64,000 nucleotides of DNA from Hypholoma sublateritium FD-334 SS-4. Lineage: Eukaryota > Basidiomycota > Agaricomycetes > Agaricales > Strophariaceae. Both the position numbers and the translations under genes were made by a program. Position 1 is the stretch's first letter; each line of letters opens with the position of its first letter. Below the pieces are notes generated by a model. The model was not told the DNA's origin and searched no databases. It saw nothing but the letters and a program-made list of their open reading frames with translations. The stretch spans positions 257,979-321,978 of the forward strand of contig KN817520.1 of the NCBI GenBank assembly GCA_000827495.1. Reading direction: 5' to 3'. Of the stretch, positions 24,076 through 37,317 are shown in pieces.

Positions 24076-24757
24076 TGGGTAAAGAAGTGATCGAGACTGA
24101 GTGTTGGACGAGGGAAGAGTTTGGGAGACGACGAGTGAATCAGGATGCCGTGAACACCAGACGCCACGCTCGTGATCAATATTTCACAGCACGTGACAAA
24201 CGCGCGAACCTCGTCGCCATCTGTCAAATATGCGCGCCGAGCAATCTATCCAAAATTAGCCGTCGCCGTTGTTGAACGTTGAACATGGTTGAACTTCATA
24301 TAAGGAGATTTTGACGGGGTAGCAAGACGTTAATCGTAGTGGTTGTGGGTTACAGCGCGATACGTATCAGGTGTGCAAGCAAGATAAACGAGTACATAAA
24401 GTGTACAGCATTGGTACAGAAGAATGTAGGTATATAAGTAAATTGCAAGAGCGAGACAAGAGTCCAAGGGGATTAGCTGTAGTAGGGAATGTCAACGAGC
24501 CCACGGAGGCAAGCTACGATACTTATTTAACGGCACGGATAGCGCATGGATAGCAAGAGTAGGGCAGCAATACGACAGTGATTAGTTGGCGATGTAAGGG
24601 TGGTGGTAGGATCCAGCAGAGAGTAGGTGTAGGCATGAGCATCATAGAGCGTTATCGCCGTCGTCATCATCGTCATCATAATCATTTTTGTCGTCACATA
24701 ATGCCCATTTTTTGAGGGAGAAGGTTAACGTTAACTGGGTGGATGCCGAGGGGGAGG
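24076..24757. other. Intergenic, no gene seen
   Basis: About 0.7 kb between the CWC15 start and the 3' end of the coiled-coil gene. Only short frames are present. Confidence 0.5.
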
Positions 24758-26287
24758 CTATGGAGCAGTGGTTTGTCGGTCGGGGCGCTGAGCGTTGTAA
24801 AACTCCTGCCGTAGCTCGTGGAATTCGTTTCGGAGGCCTGCACGGAAGGCTTTGCCCTCCCTCCACCGGCGCTCGAACGACGCGCGCGACATTAAGCGGC
24901 CCTTCTGCGCCTTTTGCCGCTTTGCCTCGTTGTGCGATTGCATGAGCAGGAAGTGAAGATGGCGCAGCCGGAGGCGGTCAAAAGCCGTCTGTGTGCGTGG
25001 ACGATCAGCATTTGGGCGGACCATGCACACGATGATGAAAACGAGGCGACGCACACTGTACTTTGATGCCAGATCTGCCAGTTTAGCCTCGTGTTGTTCC
25101 AATTTTGTCAGGATTGCCAGGCGTTGGCGAGGGCGGAAAGGCTGCGTCTCTATTAAATGGCGCATGCGGCCCAGCCGTTGAAGGGTTCTGTGGTATAATT
25201 GTCATGACAGAGATGAGATAAGAAAAAGGGAGGATGCTCACGTTCGCAAGGAGATCAAGCGTTTGGTATAGTTCTGGTCCCACGTAGACGACCGGACACT
25301 CCACTCCTCCGCGCTCATTTGCATGCGAACTGTTAGAGTTCGCCGCAATGAAGCCAGGTGTTCTTCAAGTTTAGAACAGATATCAGTATGCTGGGTAACA
25401 TTTTCTGCACTCTGAGCGAAGAAATACTGGAAGACCAAGGTTAGTTCAGCAAGATCATGCCCGAGAAAAAAAACGCAACGTACTGTGCTCAAGAACTTGA
25501 CATGTTCCTGCGCCGAGATAGTGAGCTCCAGATCTTCCTTTACCAGGGCGACCTCGTACGGATCGCTCTCCGCGACCTGCGACGGCGGCCCCGCGCCAGG
25601 CGTGAAGATGTCCATTCCCGGGGTAGCAGTTAGAGTGGAAGGGGCGTTCAGGCTGCGATGCGACAGCTTCTCCCTGAGCCCGGGAAGTTTCCGCGTCCGA
25701 GTACCTGGGGGTGGCGTTGATATCCAAGGCACATTCTCATCGCCCCGCGCATGTGCGCCATTTGTCGTCGTCCCGCGGCCGACGGCGTCCGCCCGCCGCG
25801 CGCGCGGTCTCTCGATACTGTCGTTGTCGCCAAGCCCTCTGCGGTCATCGCCATCAATCGCCTCATCGTCGTCGCCCACCTCCTCGATCTTCCCGTGCGC
25901 GCCGTCCGAGTCCTCCTCGCCCACATAGATAAGGTCCTGCAGCGCATCACCAGCGATCACGATCCCGGCTTCGCCAAAGCTGCGCGAGCCACCGCGCGCG
26001 CGACTGGGGCCGGGCGCTGGCCCCTCGTCCGGGCGGTAGATGCTGCTCGCGGGGTACGAGAGGCCGGGTGGCTGAAACACGCTGGGCGACTGCGCCGTGT
26101 TGTCGAACGCGTTCAGGAACTGCGAGTAGGTGAGCACGGGGTGCCCTGCCTGCCCACCGCCGCTCCGAAGGGTGGACGATGTCGTTGTCGCGCTTGTTGG
26201 TTGAGGTAGGCGGCGCCGGCGGGGCGCCATGCGGGTGTGCAGGTCCTGCCTGTCGAATTCCGCTGAATAGTCGTGTACAAAGGACAT
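24758..26287 (-). CDS. Hypothetical protein with disordered N-terminus and helical C-terminus
   Basis: Three exons: 25484-26287, 25242-25426, 24758-25187 (472 aa). The start MSFVHDYSAEFDRQD is followed by a ~230-residue low-complexity region rich in Pro, Ser, Arg and Asp (acidic G-D-D-D-E-A-I-D-G-D-D). From about residue 240 onward it is continuous amphipathic helix (VALVKEDLELTISAQEHVKF; AILTKLEQHEAKLADLASKY) ending in a basic, Arg-rich segment. No catalytic motif, signal peptide or membrane segment is seen and I do not recognise the family. The first intron (25427-25483, 57 bp) is a multiple of three without stops, so retention would only add 19 residues. Confidence 0.65.
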
Positions 26288-27889
26288 TACGGATTGGAAG
26301 GGGGAGTGGGGGAGGACAGTCGGTCAAACATGCATAACGGGGGGAGGAAACAAGAATGAGTGACGCCGCAAATTATAACAAGTGTGCAAAGTCCGAGCAT
26401 CAGGCATCTTCTTGTTCCTACACTGGGTGACTTTCCACAACTCTAACTTGAATATCTAAATCCAAATTACTGAAAATAAGGGTCCTACGCCGGGATGCCG
26501 GTGATGATACAAGCTCCGAACTGTCATGTGGCGCTTTCGTTGACAGGTTCAAACTTGAGATTTAGAGGAGGCCTCCCGACCCCCCCTCTAGATTTTGAAA
26601 CGTCAAAAGCTGTCAAATCGCCCTGATTAGTTTCCTTTNAGGGGATACGGCATGGCGGCAGACGCGTCATTGTTATGTTATGCCCCATATCTAGCCGTCG
26701 CTTGACCGCCGTCTCTTGCAGTGCCACTGTGGCCACAACCATCTTCTATAGCTCTCCTCCTCTCCCTAAGTCCATCTCTGACACTCCTGTAGGTGCTATT
26801 TTCTACACAAACTATTGCCTGTAAGTATAGTCAGTTCCAATTCCCTTGCCTTTGTGACCCTCAATACCCCCTTCCATTTTCCGTGCCACTAGCGCTGATT
26901 TTGCAATATAAGCTGACCTCTGTAACTTGATCGTGCTCCGTGGTCATATAAATTAATGCAAACCATTTCGTAGACTTCAGCATCTTGGAGCACAGACCAG
27001 TGTACGGGATCCATTGAAATGAGCAGAAGACAGTGCAGCCTTATCAGATTCAAGATATTGTTATCAAATCATAGAATTTTCGCGCTATGGAAATTCATTT
27101 GTTAATCCTTGAAACTCCGACTGACGTCGCTTGAGGTGACACTTGAATATCAATTCAAGTTGGTGTTACGGAAAGTCACCCACTATTTTGGCTTTATTGC
27201 GCGAGAAACAAACTACGCATGACAATCGGAATAATACCGCTGCCTGGTGGTAACCAACATGTGTATTTCCCATGAACAAACGAACGGAAATAGACGAAAG
27301 TTTGAAGGTTGTACCGAGCGATCACAAAGAACACCGTACAGTGAAAGGTTCACATGAAGTGACAAACATACCCCGCTTCCGAGACCACGCATTCGCCCTC
27401 TTACATCACAGGTCATCCCACAATCACAAAATATTACTCCAACCTGCCAGTGAGCCATGCATGGAAGCCGCGGCATGAAGGACTGAACCTTCCTCTGGAT
27501 GCAGGTGAAGCTAGTCCGGAAGAGTCGCCGCTGGATATAGTCAGAACCTAACGGTACATATGACGGCAGATTCAATGCATTCGCAGTGATGATTCATAAA
27601 TTCATTAATTCGTCGTTACGCTCGTTAAAGATCTAAGGTCCATAAACATGTATGGGGGAAAGGGGGATACAAGTACAAGCCGCAGCCCAAAACAATAAAA
27701 AAAAACTATATGTTCAACCAGAGAGAAAGACGGGCATGGTAATAAGTTACACTGTCATGATGAGATCGAACGTTGCACGACTTTTCGTGGCATACTGCCA
27801 ATGGGAAAAAATGGTACACGTATAAAAAGAAAAGGGCCATAAATGACCAGGTCTACGAGGGCTGGAAGAGGATGCAGCGCTGGCGAAAT
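26288..27889. other. 1.6 kb intergenic region, no gene seen
   Basis: Contains one ambiguous base (26639). Frames are short; no repeat or RNA gene was recognised. Confidence 0.5.
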
Positions 27890-29787
27890 TCACTGGGCGT
27901 AATCGTCGCGGGAGGTTCGACCGGTAGCAGAGTTACTTCTTTGGAAAACGTTGGCGATCTTGGACTAGTTGCACATATCAGAACATGTCAACCGGGGAGA
28001 ACCGCCTTGATATGAATTCGCACTTACCAAAGTAGGCCGGTGAGACGGCGGGCTCTGTGGTTCTGGACTCAGTGGCAAGAGTGCTGCCTGTCGTTGAGAG
28101 TGGGACCGGGTCAGCGACCGGGGTCCAAAGGTCGTTCCAACGGCAAAGCTTCCCATGCTATGTCGAACTCGCTCGCGCGGTGTAGGCGACCGCGAGGTGC
28201 TTTCTGAGGCTCGGCTCGACTGAACTTCCCTTGCACGCTGACTGTCAAACGACCCTCGAGAACTCGATGGGGCAGGCGGTGTTTCAGTGTTGAAAGCCAC
28301 AGTCGGTCGACTCGGTAAGGGCCCACGGGGTGACGCCGACGACGACGCACGAGCGCGTACGTCAATAGTAGCAGCCGGCGCTTGTGGAATTCCAAATTTG
28401 TGAGCGAACTCTTCTATGAAATCCTTCGGCACGAAGGTGTCCTTCCAATGATTGACCGTATTGATCGACTGACAAATAAATTATTAACCGGCCGCATGTG
28501 AGGAACAGGGGAAAACCACATACCCCTCGGTCGGTGTCTAGCGTCATAGATAAAGTATCGATGAATACAGATAGCGACTCTTCGATAGATTGGCAACGAT
28601 CCTTCTCCTGCTGCCAGCACGAGCCGCATAGCTCTTCCCAGCTCCTGGCCAGTCCATGTGGCGTCTTCGGCGAGTCCACCGACGTCTCTGAGATCGTATC
28701 GAAATCGGGCGCGCCCCCATGGCTGCCACGCACGAAATGTGGATCGGGCATCATTGACTGCAAACGTCGACTGTCGAGGGAATAGCGCAGCTTCTTGTAT
28801 TCCTGCTTCCATTCTGTTGCTACGCTCCGCCGCCGGGATCCGCGCACTTGGTCGTCGTGCAGCTTGCGTGCGCTTGGTTCGTAGTACTCCTGCCAGTGGG
28901 CGCGCTGCTTGATTTGCAGATCGAGGCTGCGCTTCTCGAGGTCGACAGCGATGCGCTTGGCTAAATCATGCCGCCGCATCGCCTGCTGCGCCGTCTCCAC
29001 CCTAACAGCGTCGATGGCGCGCCGGAGTTCCCTACATTATGGGATATCAGTTCCCTGTATAAAGATAGAGGACAATGGGCCTACTTGGAATCTGATTCCC
29101 CTATCATCGTCTCTGCCAAATTAGCCAACCGAGACGCATACTGATGTTCAATCGCCCCTCTAGAATCAGTAACACATCAGCGTCAGGAAGATGAACGATG
29201 TCAGACTCATAGGCACAAAGCTTACGCTACCTTTTGATCCAGTATTTGGTGAACTCGTCTGTCGTTTGCATGGCCACCCGCATTCGTATTGAGAGGGCCT
29301 GTATCTTGGGATCGAGGACATGTTCGATGAGCTCAAACGAAGGAAGCGCCTCTTGATACATCGGCGTTGCCGACGATGACAAGGAGGACCCAGAAGCCGG
29401 CTGCGCAGCAAGATCACGATCCCACCCGACCAGCCAGTCATCAATCATGAAGTGCTCCCACACAATGGGGCTTCCATTTTTCTGGATGTCGACCCGTCCT
29501 TGGGCCACGGTATACGTCGCAAAGCGCTCGGGGCCCACAGCGTAGAGATTGAAGAGCCTCGTGAAGTCCCAGAAACCGGCTGGCACGGGGCTTACCACGC
29601 CCTGCTCCCGCAACCGCTTATCCATCTGCACAATCTCCTTCACCTGCCCGACGTCATACGCCTGCACGTGGCCGGGGATGGCTGGGTCGAGAAGCTCGTA
29701 GGTGCGCAGCGATCTGCGGCGGAGGCATCTGTGGTTTATGCAGGGGCTGCTGTGGGACGGGCCAGCCCTGGAGGTCAGAGCAGTCAT
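27890..29787 (-). CDS. Divergent F-BAR-domain protein without SH3
   Basis: Five exons: 29231-29787, 29085-29159, 28524-29031, 28028-28468, 27890-27964 (551 aa). Residues ~150-360 correspond to the FCH/F-BAR domain: IRMRVAMQTTDEFTKYWIKR, RGAIEHQYASRLANLAE, then KELRRAIDAVRVETAQQAMR and long helices with coiled-coil character. Exon 2 is 75 bp in the same phase and position as in the F-BAR/SH3 gene at 34533-36424, so the two share ancestry. It differs in having a ~150-residue N-terminal extension (DVGQVKEIVQMDKRLREQG; IVWEHFMIDDWLVGWDRDL) that I do not recognise, a Ser/Arg/Pro-rich tail, and no SH3 domain. F-BAR domains bind and bend membrane during endocytosis and cytokinesis. Confidence 0.75.
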
Positions 29788-32700
29788 GGTGGAGGGTGAG
29801 GTGTCTGGAACCGCGAAGGCGTCGATGAATGACGCTCTTTATCAGAAAAGGACTCGGAGCTGGGCCAGCACTGCCTCATCTTGGCACCCTTCTGCGTGAG
29901 TGCATGTGAAGGTCTGAAACAGATTGCCTTGCCCTCAAGGTTCTGCCCCATCAATCTATCACTGGGCTATTCCGGCCCACAGACAGAACGCAAATGGCAA
30001 ATGCTATTTTCTGTTGATTTGCGAGCGTTGGCGAGTGATATGGAGCACCTGTTCATACACTGAAGGAGTTCCTTGAGCATCGGAGAGGGTGGTGCTATCC
30101 GGCGGGGAGTGTCAAGTTGGTATCAGGAGTAAGTCACAGTCGCGCTCGAAACAAACCGGAGCGGCCTTCGGGAAAGTTCGATCTCAGCCACATACCGTCA
30201 GCACATATCACGTACACCTCCTGACCATTTGGCGCCCAACACGGACCGTCGCCTTTCGCTGCTCTGAAGTCTGGGTATGCAAAGGAGACCTTTCCTAGTT
30301 GGTTTGTTTCATAGGTTAGCTGGGGTTGATGCTACGCAGGGTGTTTCTGGGGTTACCTTGATCACTGGCACTTCATTTCAATCGTGGAAGACATCGAAAG
30401 AGCAGAGATATATCAATCACAAACCTGAGTATTCATTATTTCTCGGATGTCATCAGGCGCTTCCAGTACTGTAAGAATAATAATGTGCCCCGATCAGTTC
30501 GTGCGCTCTACGTCGCCTGTTCCGCCATTATCAGGATTGAGGCAATATATGTGTTTCAACTTGGATGAATCCAGGTCACGTCCAACGGAAATCGCAAACG
30601 ACCGTAGTAAATACGGTGCAGTGCAGTTACGAGTACCATACCATTTTGAAGCTCATGTCATCGATCTGCTGTACCTCATTGGCATCCTTCATCGATTATT
30701 AGAACAAAAACATGACCTTCCATCAGATAGCGTCATTTCTGATTATCTTCTGGCAGCTCAAGGCTTTATCATACATATTCATCACGTCATGTAGCATTGC
30801 ATAGCTCAATCACTACTACATTTACCATACATGTATAATATTACATGAGTCAGAACTATTCCATCTGTAACATTCCCGCAATAGGAAGAAAATGCAGTGT
30901 GCATTGCCAAGGGGCTGCGGGCGTCTATTTCCAATGTTCCCAGTGAGGCGGCGCTGCTCGCGGCATTTTCTACCCCTCACGAGGCGGCCGAGAATCATGT
31001 CCGATCCATTTTGGTGGGTTGATGTCCCGGGTGGCAGTGACTAAGGAAGCGTCAAGGAGAATTTGTAAGCATAGGCATGGGGGGGTTCACGCCCAATGTA
31101 TCCCGAAATGGAAATTAAGTATACAAGTTACAATTCCCAACTAGCGCTCGTAAGCATGAACGTTTCTTCGTGTGCTGTGAGGAAGTTGAGACATCACGAT
31201 CAGCTGAATACCATACATTCGCTGCCTGGCATACCTCTGAATCAGACTATACTTTTACCTAAACGGCGACATGGAGGCCTAAAGCGCAGAGCAAATTATG
31301 ATCCAAAGAAACTTTTGATAATAATCTGTGAGCCCCCCAAGATTGTACTGATGCTGGGTAGTTACATGTGCTGGCCAAGGGAAGTAGATGCAATGATATG
31401 AATACCTCTGACTATATTTACGGCGAATCTTGATGTCATCGCGCACAGATAGGGGACTGGCAAAGCAACTGCCGCTGCTACGCAGTACGAAACATCGCTG
31501 CGCCGCTGATGTATCTTCACCGCTTATGACAGTGCACTCAGTCATGGGGCCTATACCGGTATCTCCTGACAGCTCCTGACGCTAAAAATCCACGTAGCGA
31601 AACGTGGCACGCCTGACATATATCACGTAACGGCCACAGCCTGGTATTTCCCCATCGTCGGACACTGTTGCTGAACTATGACTTCACTGCAAGCATTGCA
31701 TACTAGTGTTGCTAGTGGGTCAACTAGGGCGGGATGACCTTGTCTTCTGACCTTCACGCTGTGTCATGATACTGATAAAACACCCGATTATTTATCAGCA
31801 ATCTTATCGGACGCACAAATAGCTCACTACGTGCGTTGGTACTTCCACACGCAGCCGTTATGCTCCGCACCGTTACAGCACCCTGTGCTGAACGAAATCA
31901 CATCATCGCAACATGCACCCATTGTTCACGTAAAGCGGACTCTTCTAAATGAACACCGCGTCTCGTGTCCGAGTCCAACCAGCGTCATAGAACGCGGTGC
32001 ACTTCAGTATGTCCCCGTGTAGACCTGAGTCTGGACGCACATCGCGCGCCGACACCGTGTCGCCTTATCATCTATAATGCGGCCGCCGATGGAAGTGCGC
32101 GTAGACACGCGCGCGGAGTAAATGGGGCTCACGGTACTAGAATAATACGCGTATTTCACGTAGGATGCTCCGCTGTGAGAGCGGTAGCACCATTATGAGG
32201 CTCACGCTGCTCTCTTCGGCGCCTCAAATAGGGAGAGAAGTCCAACGAAATTAAAAACACGCCCCTCAAGGTGGCATCTGAAGTTTGAGTGAAGTTTATA
32301 AAAATAACCTCGACACCCATCGCGGGTGCAGATGATGCTACCTAGGTGGCGTTCAACCGAGACTTCCCCGCGGAATCTCAGTGTTGAACTCATCGCGGAC
32401 GGCCTGCAGCTTTTTTGATCTATAAGGGCTGTCGTTGTGGTATCCCTACATCGTTGCAACCCATATGGCAAGTCTGTATCCTCATTGGATAAAATACACG
32501 TGACTACAGTCATCAAATGCGGCAACGAGGCAATCACTTTTCAATCATCGGAACCTCGACCAGAATCGGCCTGGCTCGGCGATTTTGACCATGGTCGATG
32601 TAATGTCAATATCATACCAACCTCGCTTTTTATGCCGTTGGTCCCCCCACAAAGCTTTTCGGCCGGCAATTTGAACATTACGAAACTAACATTTGATCAC

Positions 32701-34532
32701 CGTTTGAACGATAATCCACCTGAAATATTGGCTGCTTGTTTGTGCGTTACACTGTATTTATCTGTGCTGGGACACCTTTGATATAGTACCTGGACGTATA
32801 TCGGCGATGGCATTAAATGATTCTCAGTAAGGTCCAGGAGATCACTGGAAGGAGATGATGGAAAATGATATTAGTTGTGCATTTGCACGTAGCTTTTAAT
32901 TTTATTGGCTTGCGAGGCTTTTGGGGAACTGAAAGTACTATGGACTGCTGTGGGTGGTCAAGTGGGCGATGGGCTGGCGATGTGCGGGACTCACGCGGCA
33001 ATGATTCAAGTGGCTACTATGTGGGAGAGAATATATATACGGTGGGAAGATCGGCCTAGAAGGACGCAAAATTCGCCATCGCCAACGTTTTGGTACTCGT
33101 TTTTCTCTCCTAGAATCAGCGTCACATAGAATATCCGGATTTTCATGACTACTACATGTATTTCCAGTCAGATGAGCACGGGCGCTTAAGCGACAGTGCC
33201 GCTTGGCTCATCTGAGCTCACAACGCAGCGGCCTGCATGTATTTATAAAATTTAAGCAGCGCCTCTCGGAATAGCCTATGCATGACGCTGCAATAAAAAA
33301 TGTATTTCTCAACACATTTCCAGAGCTCGGGAAAACCACGAACAAATAATTATTCCAATTAACTGAGTCAGCGCTGGATAAACCTTTTGCCGCCCCCGCG
33401 GCTCCCCGCGCACTCCACTGCTATGGTCGCGGGACTCGAAATTCTGCCCAGCAAATCGAACCCCCACATCTCCATGTATCGTGCAGCGCACCCCAGCGCA
33501 CCGCTGTTGCGCGGCAATCACAGCATCCTAACATGCATGGCCATTACCCTCGGGAATCTCCAAATGATCTTCAAATGACGACTGCCACGCGAGGTCGGTG
33601 CTCTGCAATAATGCTCTGCTCCAACGCGGAGCATTTACTTACGACACGCCAGGCGCCCATATCCGACACCACCCCACGCGCAGCGCGCAGAGACACCCAC
33701 ACCCGCCACAATCTGAGGCCGGGGGAATTGCTCCCCCGCCCGGCCTCCCACGTCCGACGTTGGTCCGACGCGTCGCGCGAGGGCGCAAGTGCTTCAGCGG
33801 CCAGATAAGGCAATGAGGCGCGCCCGAATTAGCCGACCAGCGCCGTAATCAGCGCCCAACCCTCATGGGCAGCGCGCTTGCAGCTGGGATGTTCCCAGCG
33901 CGTCCGTCGGATCCATTAAAGTCTTCATGCCTTGCACGCACAGCGACAGAAGTCGACGAGAAAGGTGGACTGCGCTGGCGTCCTTTTGTGTATCAGATCC
34001 TACATATCCGGTGATACAGCAAAAATAATTAAAGCAAATGTAGTACACCCGTTTTTTGTGAGGGATGGAAGGAATGAATAAAAGACAAAAGGGAATGTAG
34101 CTATCTATCAAGCGTAAGAGACGGTGGGAGTTGGAGAAATAAAATAAAGGGCCATCAGTACCAGCCAACAGAAAGATAGATATAAGCAGGCCAGGTACAA
34201 CGCTGGCTGGTGGGAGAAACTTGGTTAAACAGCCGACTGGTGAAGCACAACACACGCACAGACCAGGGAATGTGGGTAGAGAACCCATCGATAAACAGAA
34301 CCTGCGACAAAACAGCTAGTACAAAGAGAGTGCCGGTAGGGAGGGATATGGGAATGTAGTCCAGATAGCATAAGAGATGCCAGGTAGATGGGTAATGATT
34401 GGGCGCGAGCGCCGCGGACGGTAGTAGCACTGGGGTTTGGTAGGACTTGCGTACAACAAGCAGCCGAAGGGCGCACAGCGAATAGGACCTGATAATAGAA
34501 AAGAAAAAAAGTAGAAAGAAAAAAAACACCGC
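29788..34532. other. 4.7 kb gene-poor interval between the F-BAR paralogs
   Basis: No frame with ATG, motif and splice support was found on either strand. GC content is uneven: 33.3-33.9 kb is GC-rich, the rest AT-richer. No terminal repeats or transposase were recognised. Confidence 0.45.
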
Positions 34533-36424
34533 TTAGAATAAGCACACGAAATTGCTGGGGAACACGTTCCGCCCCTCCTCCCGCCTCGCCTCGTCCAGAA
34601 GCTCGCCGCTCCACCACCCGTCGTCCGGCGTCGCAGTCACGGCAATAACGTCACCAGCTTGGAAATCAAACTCCTCCTCGATGGTTGCTGCGTAGTCGTA
34701 TAAAGCTTTGACTGTACACCATAGGTGATAAGATCAGGTTCAAAGGGGTGGAGGAAGGCCAAGTCAACAATCGGATCAGCAAGTACCGTAATCAATCAGA
34801 GCTCACCGTAGAATAAAATCTTGTTGCCCTGTTGCTGCTGCGTGGGTAGCGGCGGGGGAGGTGTCTGCGATCGGCCGGGCCCATACCCAACACTTGTCGG
34901 GAGCACTGGCAACGGTTGTGACTCTCTATACGGTCTTGGCACGGGGGACGGCGACCGTGTCCTCACGGAAGCGATCGACGACACCGCCGTAATGGCCTCA
35001 GGAACGGGTGGCGGTGGGTGATTCGGCGGGCTCGTCTGCGGCGGAGAGGCGGTCGAGCGTGTGGGATAGTTTGATGACGGGGCCACGGTGGGGGCGGCAT
35101 TGCCATCGCGTGAGGCGACAGAGCCCGCGTAGGGAGACCCCGCTCCGCCGTTGACGACGTCGTGATTTCTGGCGGCGGCGGTGGCGTGCCCATGTGGGGC
35201 GTCGTCGACCGACTGTTGGCGGCTGTGAATATCCTCCCCGGGGCCTTGCTCGTTAAGGTAGGCCGGTGCCACACGGCCAGTGACACGCTGGAATTCGACG
35301 TGTCGAATGATGGGCGAACCGGGTTGTTGGGGCTCCAGCAGACTGTTCGACGGCTGGAACTCCGGCGGGGTGCTTATCGTGTTGCCAGTACCATATTGAT
35401 TAACAAAATTCTCCACGTCTTTCTCTGGCTCTAGCTGGTCTAGAGCCGTTCGAATCCGCTCGCACGACTGGAAACCATGGGTAAGTGAGTAATACGTGAC
35501 AGAAAGAATCAACACACCTGATCGTCGGCCACGCAAATCGTTGATATGTCATTTGCGTAGGTCCATAGGATATCCTTCATGAAATCCATCCGCTCCTCCT
35601 CCAGGTCCTGGCACGAGTCACAAAACTCCTTCCAGTCCTTCTCCCATGTGCGCACGAGGTCCAGTAGCTCCTTGGTAAATCTGGTGAAATCCCTCTCGTT
35701 TCCGATCATTGTTTGCTTCGTACGCTGGAGCTTCTGTTGGACTTTCGACAGATCACTGCCTTGCATATACGTTGCCTGTTGTGTGTAGGAGTTGATTCGT
35801 AGACAGTCCGCCTCGTATTTCTCGCGCGATTTCTTGACATACGATTCGTGGACCTGCTTCTCCTTGAACTTGCGCTCTAGCGGCGCCTGAATGTTCCGTC
35901 TGTGTGCTATTTGCTTTTGGTGAAAGGTAGCGGCGGGTCCCTCGAGGTCTAGCCGTATTTGGCTGGCGAGCTCCAGGTGGGTCTCCGCCTGCCGTTCTGT
36001 TTCTGAGCGCAGTGTGTCGAGCGAGACCCGCAGCTCGCTGCCGCTGGAATCAGCGGTCGGCTCATCTGCATCGCGCGTGCCACTCACCCAATCTCGTCTC
36101 CCCCGATGGGCGCCTTCGCCAGCTTCGCAAGCCGATTTGCGTATTCCTCCTCAATTACGCATCTTACTATTTTGTGAGGCTGCGCACGACCCTGCGACGG
36201 AAACGGCCATACCTTTCATTCCAAAAATTGCGCAGCTCGTCGGTGGTTTTCGAGGCGCCCCTCATCCTCGCAAACATAATGTTGGGTCCAGCATCGCCGG
36301 TGCCCCAGAATGAGTTGCAGTAGTCCCTGGACGGGCTTCCGTTGAAGAGATCGACGTCCGGCTGTTTTGGGGCAGCGTATCGCGCGAGGGAGGTCGCTGA
36401 GGGCTGCTGCACGCGGGCTGCCAT
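34533..36424 (-). CDS. F-BAR and SH3 protein of the Cdc15/Hof1 type
   Basis: Five exons: 36213-36424, 36088-36162, 35518-36043, 34807-35467, 34711-34533 (550 aa). The FCH opening (YCNSFWGTGDAGPNIMFARM, then K-T-T-D-E-L-R-N-F-W-N-E-R and VIEEEYANRLAKLAK) and following helices (residues ~30-320) form the F-BAR dimerisation and membrane module. A Pro/Ser-rich linker of ~170 residues follows, and residues ~492-550 are an SH3 domain (VKALYDYAATIEEEFDFQAG, then D-V-I-A-V-T, D-D-G-W-W-S-G-E-L, V-F-P-S-N-F-V). This architecture is that of Cdc15/Hof1/Imp2 proteins that scaffold the contractile ring and septum, or endocytic actin patches. The intron at 36163-36212 uses the acceptor GTAAG|A, because the nearer TAG breaks the frame. 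Confidence 0.88.
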
Positions 36425-36923
36425 GGTGGTGGTCGGTTTCAAGAGAAAGCAAGGCCGATATCGGGAAGAAAAAGCCTGCGCGAGATGACAGATGGGGTCT
36501 GATGATGATATGATCTGGATTTCATACACAGGGACCCTTTCCTACTACCGCCACCACGTGATTCTCGGTTGCGATGGCGAGCCCCCGCCGAATGTTCTCT
36601 CAGGACTTTGGCGCCCATCCAAGATTTCCCAAAGGAATGATGCAAACTGCGGTCACGGCCGGCGTATTTTAGCCCGCGGCACGCCGGCCCTCCTTCTCGA
36701 CCGTCGGATGCAGTCGACGGCGCGCAGCGATAGAATATTAAAATGCACAGTCTCGACTGCGCCGCCATCGCCCAACAACGGTGTGCGGTCTGGTAAAGAG
36801 CAGCGACGGTCGTATATCGCCCCGCGCTGAGATGGAGACGGCAAATATTTATATTTTCGGCCGCGTCTCCACATCGGGATTTTCTCTGTGCGTTATGCCC
36901 CACCCAGAACAGCGCTAGAAGCC
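36425..36923. other. Intergenic, divergent promoter region
   Basis: Half a kilobase between the start of the F-BAR/SH3 gene (-) and the small gene at 36924 (+). No independent coding frame is supported. Confidence 0.45.
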
Positions 36924-37208
36924 ATGTCATTTCAACCTCCGGCGCACTCTTCAAGTCGCAGGTGCGTCATGCCTTGTCTTCCGTGTTCCAGTGGGCCTGG
37001 TGTGGGCGACATGAACTTTCAATGAACTTTTCTTCTTTAGCCTTCTTTATCGCAATGCAGAACCCGTGCAGACGCCGAAATTTGAAAAGACACAGCATTG
37101 GCCGCAGAGCGGAGCGACCACCGGTCTACAGGGACATGTGAGCAGCCGGGAGCGGGTCTACTGTTTTGTCGGGGATGCCAGCTTATGATCCAGAAAAGGT
37201 CAGTTTGA
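36924..37208 (+). CDS. Possible small protein gene (about 50-62 aa)
   Basis: ATG at 36924 (MSFQPPAHSSSR), exon 36924-36961, intron with GTGCGT donor and CTTTAG acceptor, exon 37041-37137 (SLLYRNAEPVQTPKFEKTQH), then either a second intron (GTGAGC..TCCAG) to a short exon 37194-37208 (KRSV, stop) or read-through to a TGA at 37186-37188. The frame holds across good splice signals and the composition looks coding, but length is small and no family is recognised. It sits between the 3' end of ELP1 and the start of the F-BAR/SH3 gene. Confidence 0.35.
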
Positions 37209-37317
37209 CTGCAGGACTCTGAACAAACTTATCCATATCTCAAGAGTTTATCAAATGCGTGCAGATTACAACTTGAATTCCACCTGGTTACATCGATCAC
37301 CGCGACAGAAACGCTTA

